Assembly (NCBI RefSeq): GCF_014650575.1
Contig: NZ_BMVF01000002.1
Coordinates: 496,001 to 560,000 of the forward strand
Length of the DNA: 64,000 bases
Source: Streptomyces naganishii JCM 4654
GTDB lineage: Bacteria > Actinomycetota > Actinomycetes > Streptomycetales > Streptomycetaceae
Direction of reading: 5' to 3'
The notes under the pieces are model-generated. The model ran no database searches. It was not told the origin of the DNA and was given only the letters and a program-made list of their open reading frames with translations. This document shows, piece after piece, positions 34,438 to 41,947 of this stretch. The stretch's first letter is position 1, and every line of letters starts with the position of its first letter. Made by a program: the position numbers and the translations under genes.

Positions 34438-34910
34438 GGTCGGCGTGCCGGCTGTGGGCGGGGCTGCTTCGGCGCGGGTGCTTGCGGCCCTGTGGGTTTC
34501 CGGCGCCTCGGGCAGCCTGCGTACCCGCCCGGTCAGGCACGCCGTGGGGCCGTGACCTTCGAGACTCGCGCCGAAGCGGCCGGCCCCGTGCCCCGGGCTG
34601 GAGTGTGCCGCACTCTGTGCCGTTCCACTCCTGTTCGCGAACCTGGGCGAGTGCGCGCCGCTCCACCCGAACCCGTATCACGATCTGCCCGGGCCCCGAC
34701 GTCCGACGCTTGCGGATCACCGAATCCGGGAGCAGGGACACCTGGAGACACCGCTCAACCCGATCAGGAAAAAGCTTGTTGATGTCCGGCGACGGGCGAG
34801 AATTCACCCCCGAAACGTAGACTCGTCCCCTGCGGAGGAAGCCGCTTGAATGTCTCGAGGCGGCGAAAAGCGGGATCAAATACGCACAGATCGGACGAGG
34901 GGTGGCTCGT
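34438..34910. other. non-coding stretch in the accessory region
   Basis: About 470 bp. Open frames on both strands are Arg/Ser/Pro-rich and lack homologous-looking motifs. GC is lower than in the core (for example GGAAAAAGCTTGTTGATG near 34768). It could hold gene remnants plus the promoter of the ABM gene. I see nothing definite. Confidence 0.4.
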
Positions 34911-35237
34911 GTGTCAAGCGGGGGCATGTTCAGCGTCTACGGACGAATGACCGCACTGTCCGGTCGGCGTGACGAACTGATCAACGTGCTTCTTGACGGC
35001 TTCCGCGCGGGCGGCGATGGCAGCGGCCTGCTCACTTACAGCATCAACACGGTGGTTGACGACCCGGACGCGATTTGGCTGACGCAGTTGTGGATCGACA
35101 AGGATGCACACGATGCGACCACGCGTTCCGAGCCGGTCGCAGCAGTGACGCGCCGACTTCCTCAACTGCTGGCCCGGCAGCCCGAGGGCTTGTACGGTCA
35201 CGCCGTCCATGTTCACGGCCAGACCGCGGAGTCCTGA
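34911..35237 (+). CDS. antibiotic biosynthesis monooxygenase (ABM)-domain protein
   Basis: 108 aa from the GTG at 34911 (GAGG 9 nt upstream); ATG 34926 is the alternative. The ferredoxin-like ABM pattern is visible: MFSVYGRMTALSGRRDELINVLLDG, LLTYSINTVVDDPDAIWLTQLWIDKDAHDATT in parts, and a C-terminal helix and strand (LPQLLARQPEGLYGHAVHVHG). Small ABM proteins act as quinol or polyketide monooxygenases or as plain dimeric scaffolds. There is no biosynthetic cluster here, so the substrate is unknown. It lies next to an integrase remnant. Confidence 0.75.
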   Translation: MSSGGMFSVYGRMTALSGRRDELINVLLDGFRAGGDGSGLLTYSINTVVDDPDAIWLTQLWIDKDAHDATTRSEPVAAVTRRLPQLLARQPEGLYGHAVHVHGQTAES

Positions 35238-35392
35238 CCGCACGTTGCCCGCGCTATACCGCGCCACCGCCGAGCGCGGTCCTCGCGCCAACCTGCAAAA
35301 TGGCGCCGCTGTGAGCGGAGTCCCGGACAAGGCGGATACGGCAACCACCTGTCTGGGGGTGTAGAACTTCGGAAGGGCCGTCGAGTTGGTCA

Positions 35393-35436
35393 GGTCGAAG
35401 CGAGTAGGCCCCCGAGGGGCCTACAGCAGTTCGACC
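35393..35436. repeat. long interrupted hairpin overlapping the integrase remnant
   Basis: GTAGGCCCC (35404-35412) pairs with GGGGCCTAC (35416-35424) around a 3-nt loop. Outer arms GGTCGAA (35393-35399) and TTCGACC (35430-35436) extend it. It sits where the coding similarity of the integrase begins. Confidence 0.6.
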
Positions 35437-35729
35437 GACGGTGCGACCGTGCCGGCGTCCGACAGATCCGCGTACACGACCCCCGGCACACCTGCGCTCG
35501 CTCCTGGCCGCCCTCGACGTGCACCCCCGGATCGCCATGCAGATCCTTCGCCGCTCCGAGACCGCCGTGACGATGGAGGTGTACATCCCACGCGCCCTCG
35601 TCGGAGACCCGGCGGGCGCCCCGGAAGCTCGGGAAGGCTCTGGGCGGCAGCAAGCAGAAGGACGGCAAGAAGAAGAGCAAGCGCAAGCAGGAAGAGCGGC
35701 CGGACGAGGACGGTCGGCAAGCGCCATAG
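35428..35729 (+). pseudogene. tyrosine recombinase (integrase) remnant, C-terminal part, frameshifted
   Basis: Three pieces in different frames join into an actinobacterial phage/AICE-type integrase end. Piece 1 (35428 on) reads QFDRRCDRAGVRQIRVHDPRHTCA, given here as its parts CDRAGVRQIRVHD and PRHTCA, with the HxxR box. Piece 2 (from 35489) reads LLAALDVHPRIAMQILRRS and then AVTMEVY, where the family has LRHS. Piece 3 reads LGKALGGSKQKDGKKKSKRK and stops at TAG 35727-35729. At least two frameshifts and the His-to-Arg change make it inactive. Its end points at the 3' side of tRNA-Pro, the usual place for such an integrase. Confidence 0.8.
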
Positions 35730-35760
35730 AGGTTGCTGTACTTCGCTGCTGTGCAAACAC

Positions 35761-35798
35761 TCAGGGGCCCATTCACGATCACGTGAATGGGCCCCTGA
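35761..35798 (-). terminator. 17-bp perfect hairpin, terminator of tRNA-Pro
   Basis: 35761-35777 (TCAGGGGCCCATTCACG) pairs without mismatch with 35782-35798; the loop is only ATCA. It starts 7 nt beyond the 3' end of the tRNA on its strand. Confidence 0.85.
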
Positions 35799-35804
35799 CT
35801 TGTG

Positions 35805-35878
35805 TCGGGGTGGCGGGATTTGAACCCACGACCTCTTCGTCCCGAACGAAGCGCGCTGCCAAGCTGCGCTACACCCCG
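35805..35878 (-). tRNA. tRNA-Pro (anticodon CGG)
   Basis: 74 nt that folds into a full cloverleaf: acceptor CGGGGTG/CACCCCG, D arm GCGC...GCGC, anticodon stem CTTCG/CGAAG with loop TTCGGGA (CGG), T stem GTGGG/CCCGC with loop TTCAAAT, discriminator A. CCA is not encoded. It reads CCG, a frequent Pro codon in this genome. A processed leader of about 30 nt is likely. The 3' side borders an integrase remnant, so it is a probable integration site. Confidence 0.95.
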
Positions 35879-35911
35879 ATGTCACTGCTTGTCGCGGTGA
35901 CGTCGTTTACT

Positions 35912-36712
35912 TTAGCCCACGGGCGGCCGGAGGCGAAATCCGGTTTTGGTGCGGCGGCGGACCGGGTTCGGGCGGGCGTGGTCCACGGCCACGAGGAGGA
36001 CCGCGAGGGCGTAGAAGGTGAGGCCCAGGAGGAGGGCGTTGCCCAGGACGTGTTTGTAGCCGTGCTGGGCCGCGTCCAGGAAGGGGTAGAGGTAGCGCTC
36101 CGGCATGCCGGGTGCCAGCAGTTCGCCTCGGGTGAGTGAGAAGGCCAGGTAGGCCAGGGGGCAGAGCAGCCAGGGGGCCGCCATGCGCAGGTGGAGGCGG
36201 TCGGGGGCGGTCAGCAGGAGCCAGTCCAGGAGGGCCGCTGCCGGGGCGGCCGTGTGGAGGATGTGGGCCGCCGTCGACTGCCAGAGGGGGTGCGTGTCCG
36301 GGGCGCCGGTGATCGAGGCGGCGGCCGGCAGCAGGTGGTGGACCAGCGCGGCGATCGTGACGTAGAACACCGCCGCGCCGGTCAGGCCGGACGGGAGCGG
36401 GCGGCGGGCGGACCAGGCCCTGCGGGCCGAGACGGCCAGGACCAGGGCCAGCAGGATGTTCGCCTGGACGGCGAAGTCGCACGCGACGCGGGCCGCGGGG
36501 CCGATGATCATGTCGGCGGTCACCGCGGCCGCCGACAGCGCGGCGGCCAGGAGGCGGTACACCGCCGTCCAGGGGCGGCGGGCCGGTGCCACCACCGCGG
36601 TCGCGGGGACCGCGGACGGCATCAGTGCGGGGATTCCCGGGATCGCGGGGAGGTCCGGTATGTCCCGCGGTATCGGAGGCGTCGGCGGTATCGGGGGTGT
36701 CTGGGCCGTCAT
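35912..36712 (-). CDS. Pr6Pr-family six-helix membrane protein
   Basis: 266 aa. A Pro/Ile-rich start (PPIPPTPPIPRDIPDLPAIP) precedes six to seven membrane helices. Family features: a first polar-hydrophobic pair with FAVQANILLALVLAV (the FT..N-type motif), HHLLPAAASITG, and YPFLDAAQHGYKHVLGNALLL. Related to FAR-17a/AIG1-like proteins; function is unknown. The stop codon region lies 33 bp from tRNA-Pro and may carry its promoter (TAAAGT overlapping the stop). Confidence 0.78.
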   Translation of the reverse strand: MTAQTPPIPPTPPIPRDIPDLPAIPGIPALMPSAVPATAVVAPARRPWTAVYRLLAAALSAAAVTADMIIGPAARVACDFAVQANILLALVLAVSARRAWSARRPLPSGLTGAAVFYVTIAALVHHLLPAAASITGAPDTHPLWQSTAAHILHTAAPAAALLDWLLLTAPDRLHLRMAAPWLLCPLAYLAFSLTRGELLAPGMPERYLYPFLDAAQHGYKHVLGNALLLGLTFYALAVLLVAVDHARPNPVRRRTKTGFRLRPPVG

Positions 36713-36825
36713 GCCCTCACCGTAGGTAAGGGGTAGATAAGCGGCGATTCGGGTGCCTCCGTGTGGGTTACGGAGGCGGCCGGAACGCCCCGGTGGGCGG
36801 CCCAGCGGGGCGTGGAGGGCCGCTC

Positions 36826-36950
36826 TTACCTGCTTACTCCGGCCCGTCGGCGTCCTTACTTACGGGCCACCGACGTCCTTAACTTTGGCCCCACCGGCGT
36901 CCTTACTTCCGGCCCCACCGGCGTCCTTACTCCCGGCCCACCAGCGTCAG
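36826..36950. repeat. five ~24-bp tandem copies of a gene end with TAA stop
   Basis: Reading the minus strand, the unit ACGCCGGTGGGGCCGGAAG followed by TAAGG recurs with TAA at 36929, 36905, 36881, 36858 and 36836 (spacings 24, 24, 23, 22). The first copy is the true end of the metallophosphoesterase; the others follow it. The first three stops are in one frame. Confidence 0.9.
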
Positions 36951-37853
36951 CAGCGTCGCCTCCGGGGGACAGGCGAAGCGGACCGGGGTGTAGCGGTTGG
37001 TGCCGCAGCCGGCCGAGACGTGCAGGTAGGACGTGTGGCCCTCGGCCGTGTGGGTGGACAGGCCCTTCACCCGGTCCGTGTCCAGGTCGCAGTTGGTGAC
37101 CAGGGCGCCGTAGAAGGGGATGCACACCTGACCGCCGTGGGTGTGGCCGGCCATGATCAGTGGGTAGGCGTCGGCGGCGAAGGCGTCCAGCACGCGCAGG
37201 TACGGGGCGTGCACCACGCCCATCGAGAAGTCCGCCGAGCCGGACGGGCCGCCCGCCACCCGTGCGTAGCGGTCACGCTTGATGTGCGGGTCGTCCAGGC
37301 CGGTCAGCTCCACCGAGACGCCCTCGACCTTGAGCATGCCGCGGGTGTTGGTCAGGTTCAGCCAGCCCGCCGCGTCGAAGCCGTCGCGCAGGTCCTCCCA
37401 CGGGTTGTGGATCACGCCGACCGCGGGCGGGTTGCCGTTCAGGCCGTGGCGGCCGCTGGTCTTCTCCAGCAGGTAGCGGGCGGGGTTGCGGGGCTTGGGG
37501 CCGTAGTAGTCGTTGGAGCCGAAGACGTACGCGCCCGGGAACTCCATCAGGGGGCCGAGCGAGTCCAGGACCTCCGGGACGGCATCGGGGTCCGAGAGGT
37601 TGTCGCCGGTGTTGATCACGAAGTCCGGGCGTAGGCCGGCCAGGGAGCGCAGCCAGCGCTGCTTCTTGCGCTGGCCGCCGACCATGTGGATGTCGGAGAC
37701 CTGCAGGACGCGCAGCGGGCGCATGCCCGAGGGCAGGACGGGGACGGTCACCCGTCGCAGGCGGAAGGAACGGGCCTCGAACCCCGCCGAGTAGAGGAGA
37801 CCGGCGGCCGCGACCGCCGTGATGCCCAGGGGTACTCCGTATCGCGCGCGCAT
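36927..37853 (-). CDS. membrane-anchored metallophosphoesterase (YaeI-like)
   Basis: 308 aa. N-terminal anchor helix (GVPLGITAVAAAGLLYSAG), then the calcineurin-like motifs: QVSDIHMVG (DxH), NTGDNLSD (GDN), GSNDYYG (GN-D/H variant), MAGHTHGGQ (GHTH). Binuclear metal phosphoesterases of this type act at the membrane surface on phospholipid-linked or nucleotide substrates. No ribosome site; GACGAT lies 6 nt before the ATG, so it may be leaderless. It is divergent from yqeY. Confidence 0.86.
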   Translation of the reverse strand: MRARYGVPLGITAVAAAGLLYSAGFEARSFRLRRVTVPVLPSGMRPLRVLQVSDIHMVGGQRKKQRWLRSLAGLRPDFVINTGDNLSDPDAVPEVLDSLGPLMEFPGAYVFGSNDYYGPKPRNPARYLLEKTSGRHGLNGNPPAVGVIHNPWEDLRDGFDAAGWLNLTNTRGMLKVEGVSVELTGLDDPHIKRDRYARVAGGPSGSADFSMGVVHAPYLRVLDAFAADAYPLIMAGHTHGGQVCIPFYGALVTNCDLDTDRVKGLSTHTAEGHTSYLHVSAGCGTNRYTPVRFACPPEATLLTLVGRE

Positions 37854-38002
37854 GTGTCCATCGTCTCAGGTGGGGGGCGCGCGGCGGAAATCAGCCAGGG
37901 GCGGCCCCGGCCGCGCGGCCCGGGAGTCGCCTTACGCCGGGCCGGATGCCTCCGCCCCGGGTGCCGGGCCGCGTCCGCCGCCCGGTGCGCCGCCCACCAC
38001 GC

Positions 38003-38086
38003 CGCCAACCCGCGCACTCCGCCCGCCAACCCGCGCACTCCGCCCGGTAATCCGCGCGCCCCGCCCGGTAATCCGCGCGCCGTCCT
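38003..38086. repeat. four 21-bp tandem repeats in the yqeY upstream region
   Basis: Two copies of CGCCAACCCGCGCACTCCGC(C) at 38003 and 38024 are followed by two of the variant CGGTAATCCGCGCGCC... at 38045 and 38066. The array ends 15 bp before the yqeY -10 and could affect its transcription. Confidence 0.85.
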
Positions 38087-38113
38087 CCCGGCGTACCTGC
38101 CACAATCAAGACC

Positions 38114-38578
38114 ATGACCACGCTCAAGTCGAAGCTGCAGGAAGACCTCAACGCCGCGATCAAGGAGCGCGACGAGCTCCGCTCCTCGACGCTCCGGCTG
38201 ACGCTCACCGCGATCACCAAGGAGGAGGTCGCGGGTACGGAGAAGCGCGAGCTCTCCGACGGCGAGGTGCAGAAGGTGATCGCCAAGGAGGCCAAGAAGC
38301 GGCGTGAGGCCGCCGAGGCCTTCGCCCAGGGCGGTCGCGCCGAGTCGGCCGAGCGGGAGCGGGCGGAGGGCGAGGTGCTCGCCGCGTACCTGCCCAAGCA
38401 GATGTCCGACGAGGAACTGGACCGGATCGTCGCCGCGGCGGTGGAGGAGGCCCGGGCCGCCGGTGCGGAGGGGCCGCGTGCCATGGGCGCGGTCATGAAG
38501 ATCGTGAACCCGAAGGTGGCGGGGCAGGCCGAGGGTGGCCGCGTGGCCGCCGCGGTGAAGAAGCTGCTGGCGGGCTGA
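38114..38578 (+). CDS. YqeY / GatB-domain protein
   Basis: 154 aa, the normal YqeY length: TLKSKLQEDLNAAIKERDEL, STLRLTLTAITKEEV, VIAKEAKKRREAAEAF, LPKQMSDEELDRIV, GPRAMGAVMKIVNPKVAGQA. YqeY resembles the tRNA-binding tail of GatB, but its role is not settled. CACAAT at 38101-38106 is 7 nt before the ATG with no ribosome site, so the message is probably leaderless. Confidence 0.9.
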   Translation: MTTLKSKLQEDLNAAIKERDELRSSTLRLTLTAITKEEVAGTEKRELSDGEVQKVIAKEAKKRREAAEAFAQGGRAESAERERAEGEVLAAYLPKQMSDEELDRIVAAAVEEARAAGAEGPRAMGAVMKIVNPKVAGQAEGGRVAAAVKKLLAG

Positions 38579-38636
38579 GCGACAGCCCCCGCACACATCA
38601 ACGGGGCGCCGGCTGTTCGCCGCGCGCCGCCGACAC

Positions 38637-38670
38637 CAAGGGGCGCCGGCTGCTCGCCGCGCGCCCCTTG
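38637..38670. terminator. hairpin between convergent yqeY and PBP genes
   Basis: CAAGGGGCGC (38637-38646) pairs with GCGCCCCTTG (38661-38670), loop 14 nt. A partial direct copy of the sequence (GGGGCGCCGGCTG) lies at 38612, so the terminator seems duplicated. Confidence 0.7.
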
Positions 38671-38691
38671 TGCGTCTGTTCGTGCCGGGCC

Positions 38692-40995
38692 TCAGCCCCG
38701 CTGACCCCCGTTCCCGTTCCCGCGGGTGCCGCCGCTCTGGCCGCGGATGAAGCCCTGGGGGATGGAGAACGTCGGGGTCGGGAAGGTACCGCCGCCGGTC
38801 GTGCCGCCGTTGCCGGTGCCGCCGTCGGTCAGGCCGCCGATGAGGCCGCCGATGTCACCGTTGTTTCCGTCCGTGGTGCCGTTTCCGGTCCCCGGACCCT
38901 TTCCTTTTCCCTTGTCCTTGCCACCACCGTCCGGGATGTTGACGAGGTTGAACGACGGGGCCGGTTTGCCCTGGAGCGCGCCGGTCATGGCGTCGCGCCA
39001 GATCGGGCCGGGCACCTGACCGCCGTAGACGAGGGCGTTGAAGACTCCGCCGATGCGGATGTTCTCCATCTGGACCTTCTGGGTGGCGCTGCCGACCCAG
39101 ACCGCGCCGGCCAGGTTCGGCGTGTAGCCGACGAACCAGGCGTTCTTGCGCTCGTCCGTCGTACCCGTCTTGCCGGCGTTGTCGCGGTCGGAGAGGCCGG
39201 CCTGCTGACCCGTACCGGAATCGATCACGCCCTGGAGCAGGGTGTTCACGGTGTCGGCGGTCTTCTGGGACATGGCGCGCGAGCAGGTCGACTTCGGCAC
39301 GGGCAGCGACTTCTCCTGCCCGCCGATCTTCTGCGTGATCGACTCGATGGCGATCGGCGTGCAGTACATGCCCCGGGAGGCGAAGGCGGCGTAGGCGGTC
39401 GCCATGGTCAGCGGGGAGATGCCCTTGGAGCCGAGCGCGATGGCCGGCACCTGGGGCAGCTTGTCGCCGTTGCCCTGGACCACGTGCAGGTTGTTGGTCA
39501 TGTTGACCACCGGGCACAGGCCGATGTCGGAGATCATCTGCACGAAGTAGGTGTTGACCGACTTCGCCATGGCCTCCTTGAGCTGGTACGGGCCGTGCTC
39601 GGAGGTGCTCTCGTTTGCGACGTCGGCGTGTTCCTGGTTGGTCCAGGTCTTGCCGTCGCACGCCTGGACCGGGCTCGGGTACGGCATCTTGTACGGCGAG
39701 GAGTACTCCTGCGTGGGCGGCTTGCCCTGCTCCAGCGCGGCCGCCGCCACGAACGGCTTGAACGTCGAACCGGTCGGGAAGCCGAAGTTCGAGCCGCCCA
39801 GGTCGCTGCCGACCGAGTAGTTGATCTCGGTCTCGTTCTTGCCGTAGCCGTACGGCTTGGACTGGCCCATCGCGACGACCTTGCCGGTGCCGGGCTCGAC
39901 CAGCACGGCCGCGGCCGCCACCGGGTCCGACTGGTAGACGTGCTGCTTGAGCGAGGCCTGCACCGAGGCCTGGGCCTGCGGGTCGAGCGTGGTGCGGATG
40001 GTCAGGCCGCCCTGGTTCCAGATCTTGGCCCGCTGCTCGCGGGTCTTGCCGAACACCGGGTCGGTGAGGAAGACCTGCTCGACGTACTTGCAGAAGAAGC
40101 TGGAGTTCTTGACCGCCGTGATGCAGCCGTTGCGCGGCTGGGTGACCTTCAGCTCCAGCGGCGCCTTCTTCGCCGTGTCGGCGTCGGCCTGCGAGATGTC
40201 GCCCACCTCGGCCATGCGCTGCAGGACGACGTTGCGCCGCTTGGTGGCCTCGGCCTCGTCGTTGACCGGGTCGTAGCGGCTCGGGGACTGGACGATGCCG
40301 GCCAGCAGGGCCGCCTGGGGGAGCGTGAGGTCCTTGGCGTGCTTGGAGAAGTACCGCTGGGAGGCGGCCTCCACGCCGTAGGCCTGCTCGCCGAAGAACG
40401 TGATGTTCAGGTAGTTCTCGAGGATCTTCTTCTTGCCCAGCGTCTGCTCGACCTGGATCGCGTACTTCAGTTCCTTGATCTTGCGGCCGAGGGTCTGCTG
40501 GGTGGCCTGCGCGACCTTCGTCGGGTCGTCGCCGGCCTCCTCCACGAAGACGTTCTTCACGTACTGCTGGGTGAGCGTGGAGGCGCCCTGGGCGACACCG
40601 CCGCTCTGCGCGTTCTTGTTGAGGGCGCGCAGCACGCCCTTCAGGTCGATCGCGCCGTGCTGGTAGAAGCGCGAGTCCTCGATCGCGACGATCGCCTTCT
40701 GCATGTACGGGGAGATGTCCTTCAGTTCCACCACCGTACGGTCGCGCGAGTACACCTGGGCCAGCTGGTGGCCCTGGCTGTCGAGGATCGTGGTGCGCTG
40801 GCTGAGCGGCGGACGCTTGAGGTTCGCGGGGATGTCGTCGAACCCTTGGACCGAGCCCTTGGCCGCCAGGCCCAGCGCGCCGGCGGCGGGCAGCGCGATG
40901 CCGGCCATGACCGCCCCCGCGAGCACACTGACACCGAGGAACTTGGCGGCCTGCTGCGTTGGCGACAGGCCACCGCCCGAGCGCTTCTTTGGCAT
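38692..40995 (-). CDS. class A penicillin-binding protein (bifunctional peptidoglycan synthase)
   Basis: 767 aa. One membrane helix (about 18-45), a GT51 domain with EDSRFYQHG (catalytic Glu106) and TLTQQYVKN, and a transpeptidase domain with STFK at 410-413, SVN at 479-481 and KTGTT at 609-613. A Gly/Asn/Thr-rich tail of ~75 residues follows; PASTA domains seen in the mycobacterial counterpart PonA2 are absent. It polymerises and cross-links peptidoglycan. TAGGCT lies 6 nt before the ATG (leaderless). It is divergent from wblA, as ponA2 is from whiB4 in mycobacteria. Confidence 0.95.
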   Translation of the reverse strand: MPKKRSGGGLSPTQQAAKFLGVSVLAGAVMAGIALPAAGALGLAAKGSVQGFDDIPANLKRPPLSQRTTILDSQGHQLAQVYSRDRTVVELKDISPYMQKAIVAIEDSRFYQHGAIDLKGVLRALNKNAQSGGVAQGASTLTQQYVKNVFVEEAGDDPTKVAQATQQTLGRKIKELKYAIQVEQTLGKKKILENYLNITFFGEQAYGVEAASQRYFSKHAKDLTLPQAALLAGIVQSPSRYDPVNDEAEATKRRNVVLQRMAEVGDISQADADTAKKAPLELKVTQPRNGCITAVKNSSFFCKYVEQVFLTDPVFGKTREQRAKIWNQGGLTIRTTLDPQAQASVQASLKQHVYQSDPVAAAAVLVEPGTGKVVAMGQSKPYGYGKNETEINYSVGSDLGGSNFGFPTGSTFKPFVAAAALEQGKPPTQEYSSPYKMPYPSPVQACDGKTWTNQEHADVANESTSEHGPYQLKEAMAKSVNTYFVQMISDIGLCPVVNMTNNLHVVQGNGDKLPQVPAIALGSKGISPLTMATAYAAFASRGMYCTPIAIESITQKIGGQEKSLPVPKSTCSRAMSQKTADTVNTLLQGVIDSGTGQQAGLSDRDNAGKTGTTDERKNAWFVGYTPNLAGAVWVGSATQKVQMENIRIGGVFNALVYGGQVPGPIWRDAMTGALQGKPAPSFNLVNIPDGGGKDKGKGKGPGTGNGTTDGNNGDIGGLIGGLTDGGTGNGGTTGGGTFPTPTFSIPQGFIRGQSGGTRGNGNGGQRG

Positions 40996-41476
40996 GAGGG
41001 CAGCCTACGTTCTCATTCGCCGGACACGCGTATATGCCTTGGCCTAAGCTGCTGCCAACTGTCACAGCGGTGCGGCCACGTATCAATACGTGCGGCGGCC
41101 TCAGAACGTTCCGGAACCGCTCGATTTTTTTCATCAAGCCGGTGTGAGGGCGGAGTTGGGGCCGGTCGCGGGTGCCGGACGGCACGGTGAGAGCCGTGGA
41201 GGCATGAGGGACACGTGCCCGAAATCGCCTTGTGTGACATCCGGTGTCCCTTGTGGTGCGCCAAGGATGTCCGAACGTGCCGGGAATGTCGCGTATGTCG
41301 TCACCTCACTCCCCCGGGTGATCTGCGGCCCACCCATAGTCCGTTCGGGCCATTCAAGATTGGGCCCGCTGGGGGTGTTGCGCCGTGCCCACCTTCCGTA
41401 ACGTCCTCAACTGGCGGCGGTGAATATGCCGCTGCCGCCGTGGGGGAGCCTCGATTCGGGAGAGGACGGCGCCGGT
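40996..41476. promoter_or_regulatory. divergent PBP-wblA regulatory region with 16-bp palindrome
   Basis: 480 bp without a gene. TAGGCT (41007-41002, minus strand) serves the PBP gene. CACGTATCAATACGTG at 41077-41092 is a palindrome with a 2-bp centre. On the wblA side TAACGT (41399-41404) is a -10 candidate and would give a leader of about 70 nt. Long complex upstream regions are typical of wblA, which is controlled by several developmental regulators. Confidence 0.5.
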
Positions 41477-41815
41477 ATGGGCTGGGTAACCGACTGGAGT
41501 GCGCAGGCGGCCTGCCGCACTACCGATCCGGATGAACTGTTCGTTCAGGGAGCAGCGCAGAACAGGGCCAAGGCGGTGTGCACCGGATGCCCGGTACGCA
41601 CCGAATGCCTCGCCGACGCGCTCGACAACCGCGTCGAGTTCGGCGTGTGGGGAGGCATGACGGAGCGGGAGCGCCGCGCACTGCTGCGCAGGCGGCCGAC
41701 CGTCACCTCGTGGCGCCGGCTGCTGGAGACGGCACGCCTGGAGTACGAGCGCGGGGCGGGCCTGGTGTCCCTCGACGACGACCAGGTCTACGAGAACTAC
41801 GCGGCGGTCGGCTGA
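41477..41815 (+). CDS. wblA: WhiB-like iron-sulfur regulator WblA
   Basis: 112 aa from the ATG at 41477, the length I recall for S. coelicolor WblA. The four cluster cysteines are C13, C35, C38 and C44 (C...CTGC...C), followed by GVWGG (56-60) and the basic DNA-binding tail ERRALLRRRP. WblA is a global developmental regulator that lowers antibiotic production and controls the switch to sporulation, probably by binding sigma-factor region 4 through a redox-sensitive 4Fe-4S cluster. An ATG at 41420 opens the frame earlier, but conservation favours 41477. Confidence 0.93.
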   Translation: MGWVTDWSAQAACRTTDPDELFVQGAAQNRAKAVCTGCPVRTECLADALDNRVEFGVWGGMTERERRALLRRRPTVTSWRRLLETARLEYERGAGLVSLDDDQVYENYAAVG

Positions 41816-41947
41816 GAGCCGGCAGCGCAGGGGCGCCGTCGGCTGGGCGGCCTTCGCGCGAGCGTCGGGCCCCCGCGTGAGCGGCAGGCACGGCGGGCAG
41901 GGCAGGCCCGCCTCGCAGGCTCGCGTGAGCGGCAGGCTCGGGGCTGC

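Noticed and set aside
34482..34820. 112-codon ORF in the accessory region
   Set aside because: Arg/Ser/Pro-rich composition, no ribosome site and no recognisable motif; more likely non-coding.
34902..35237. Part of an antibiotic gene cluster (ABM domain)
   Set aside because: No polyketide, peptide or other biosynthetic genes within several kilobases.
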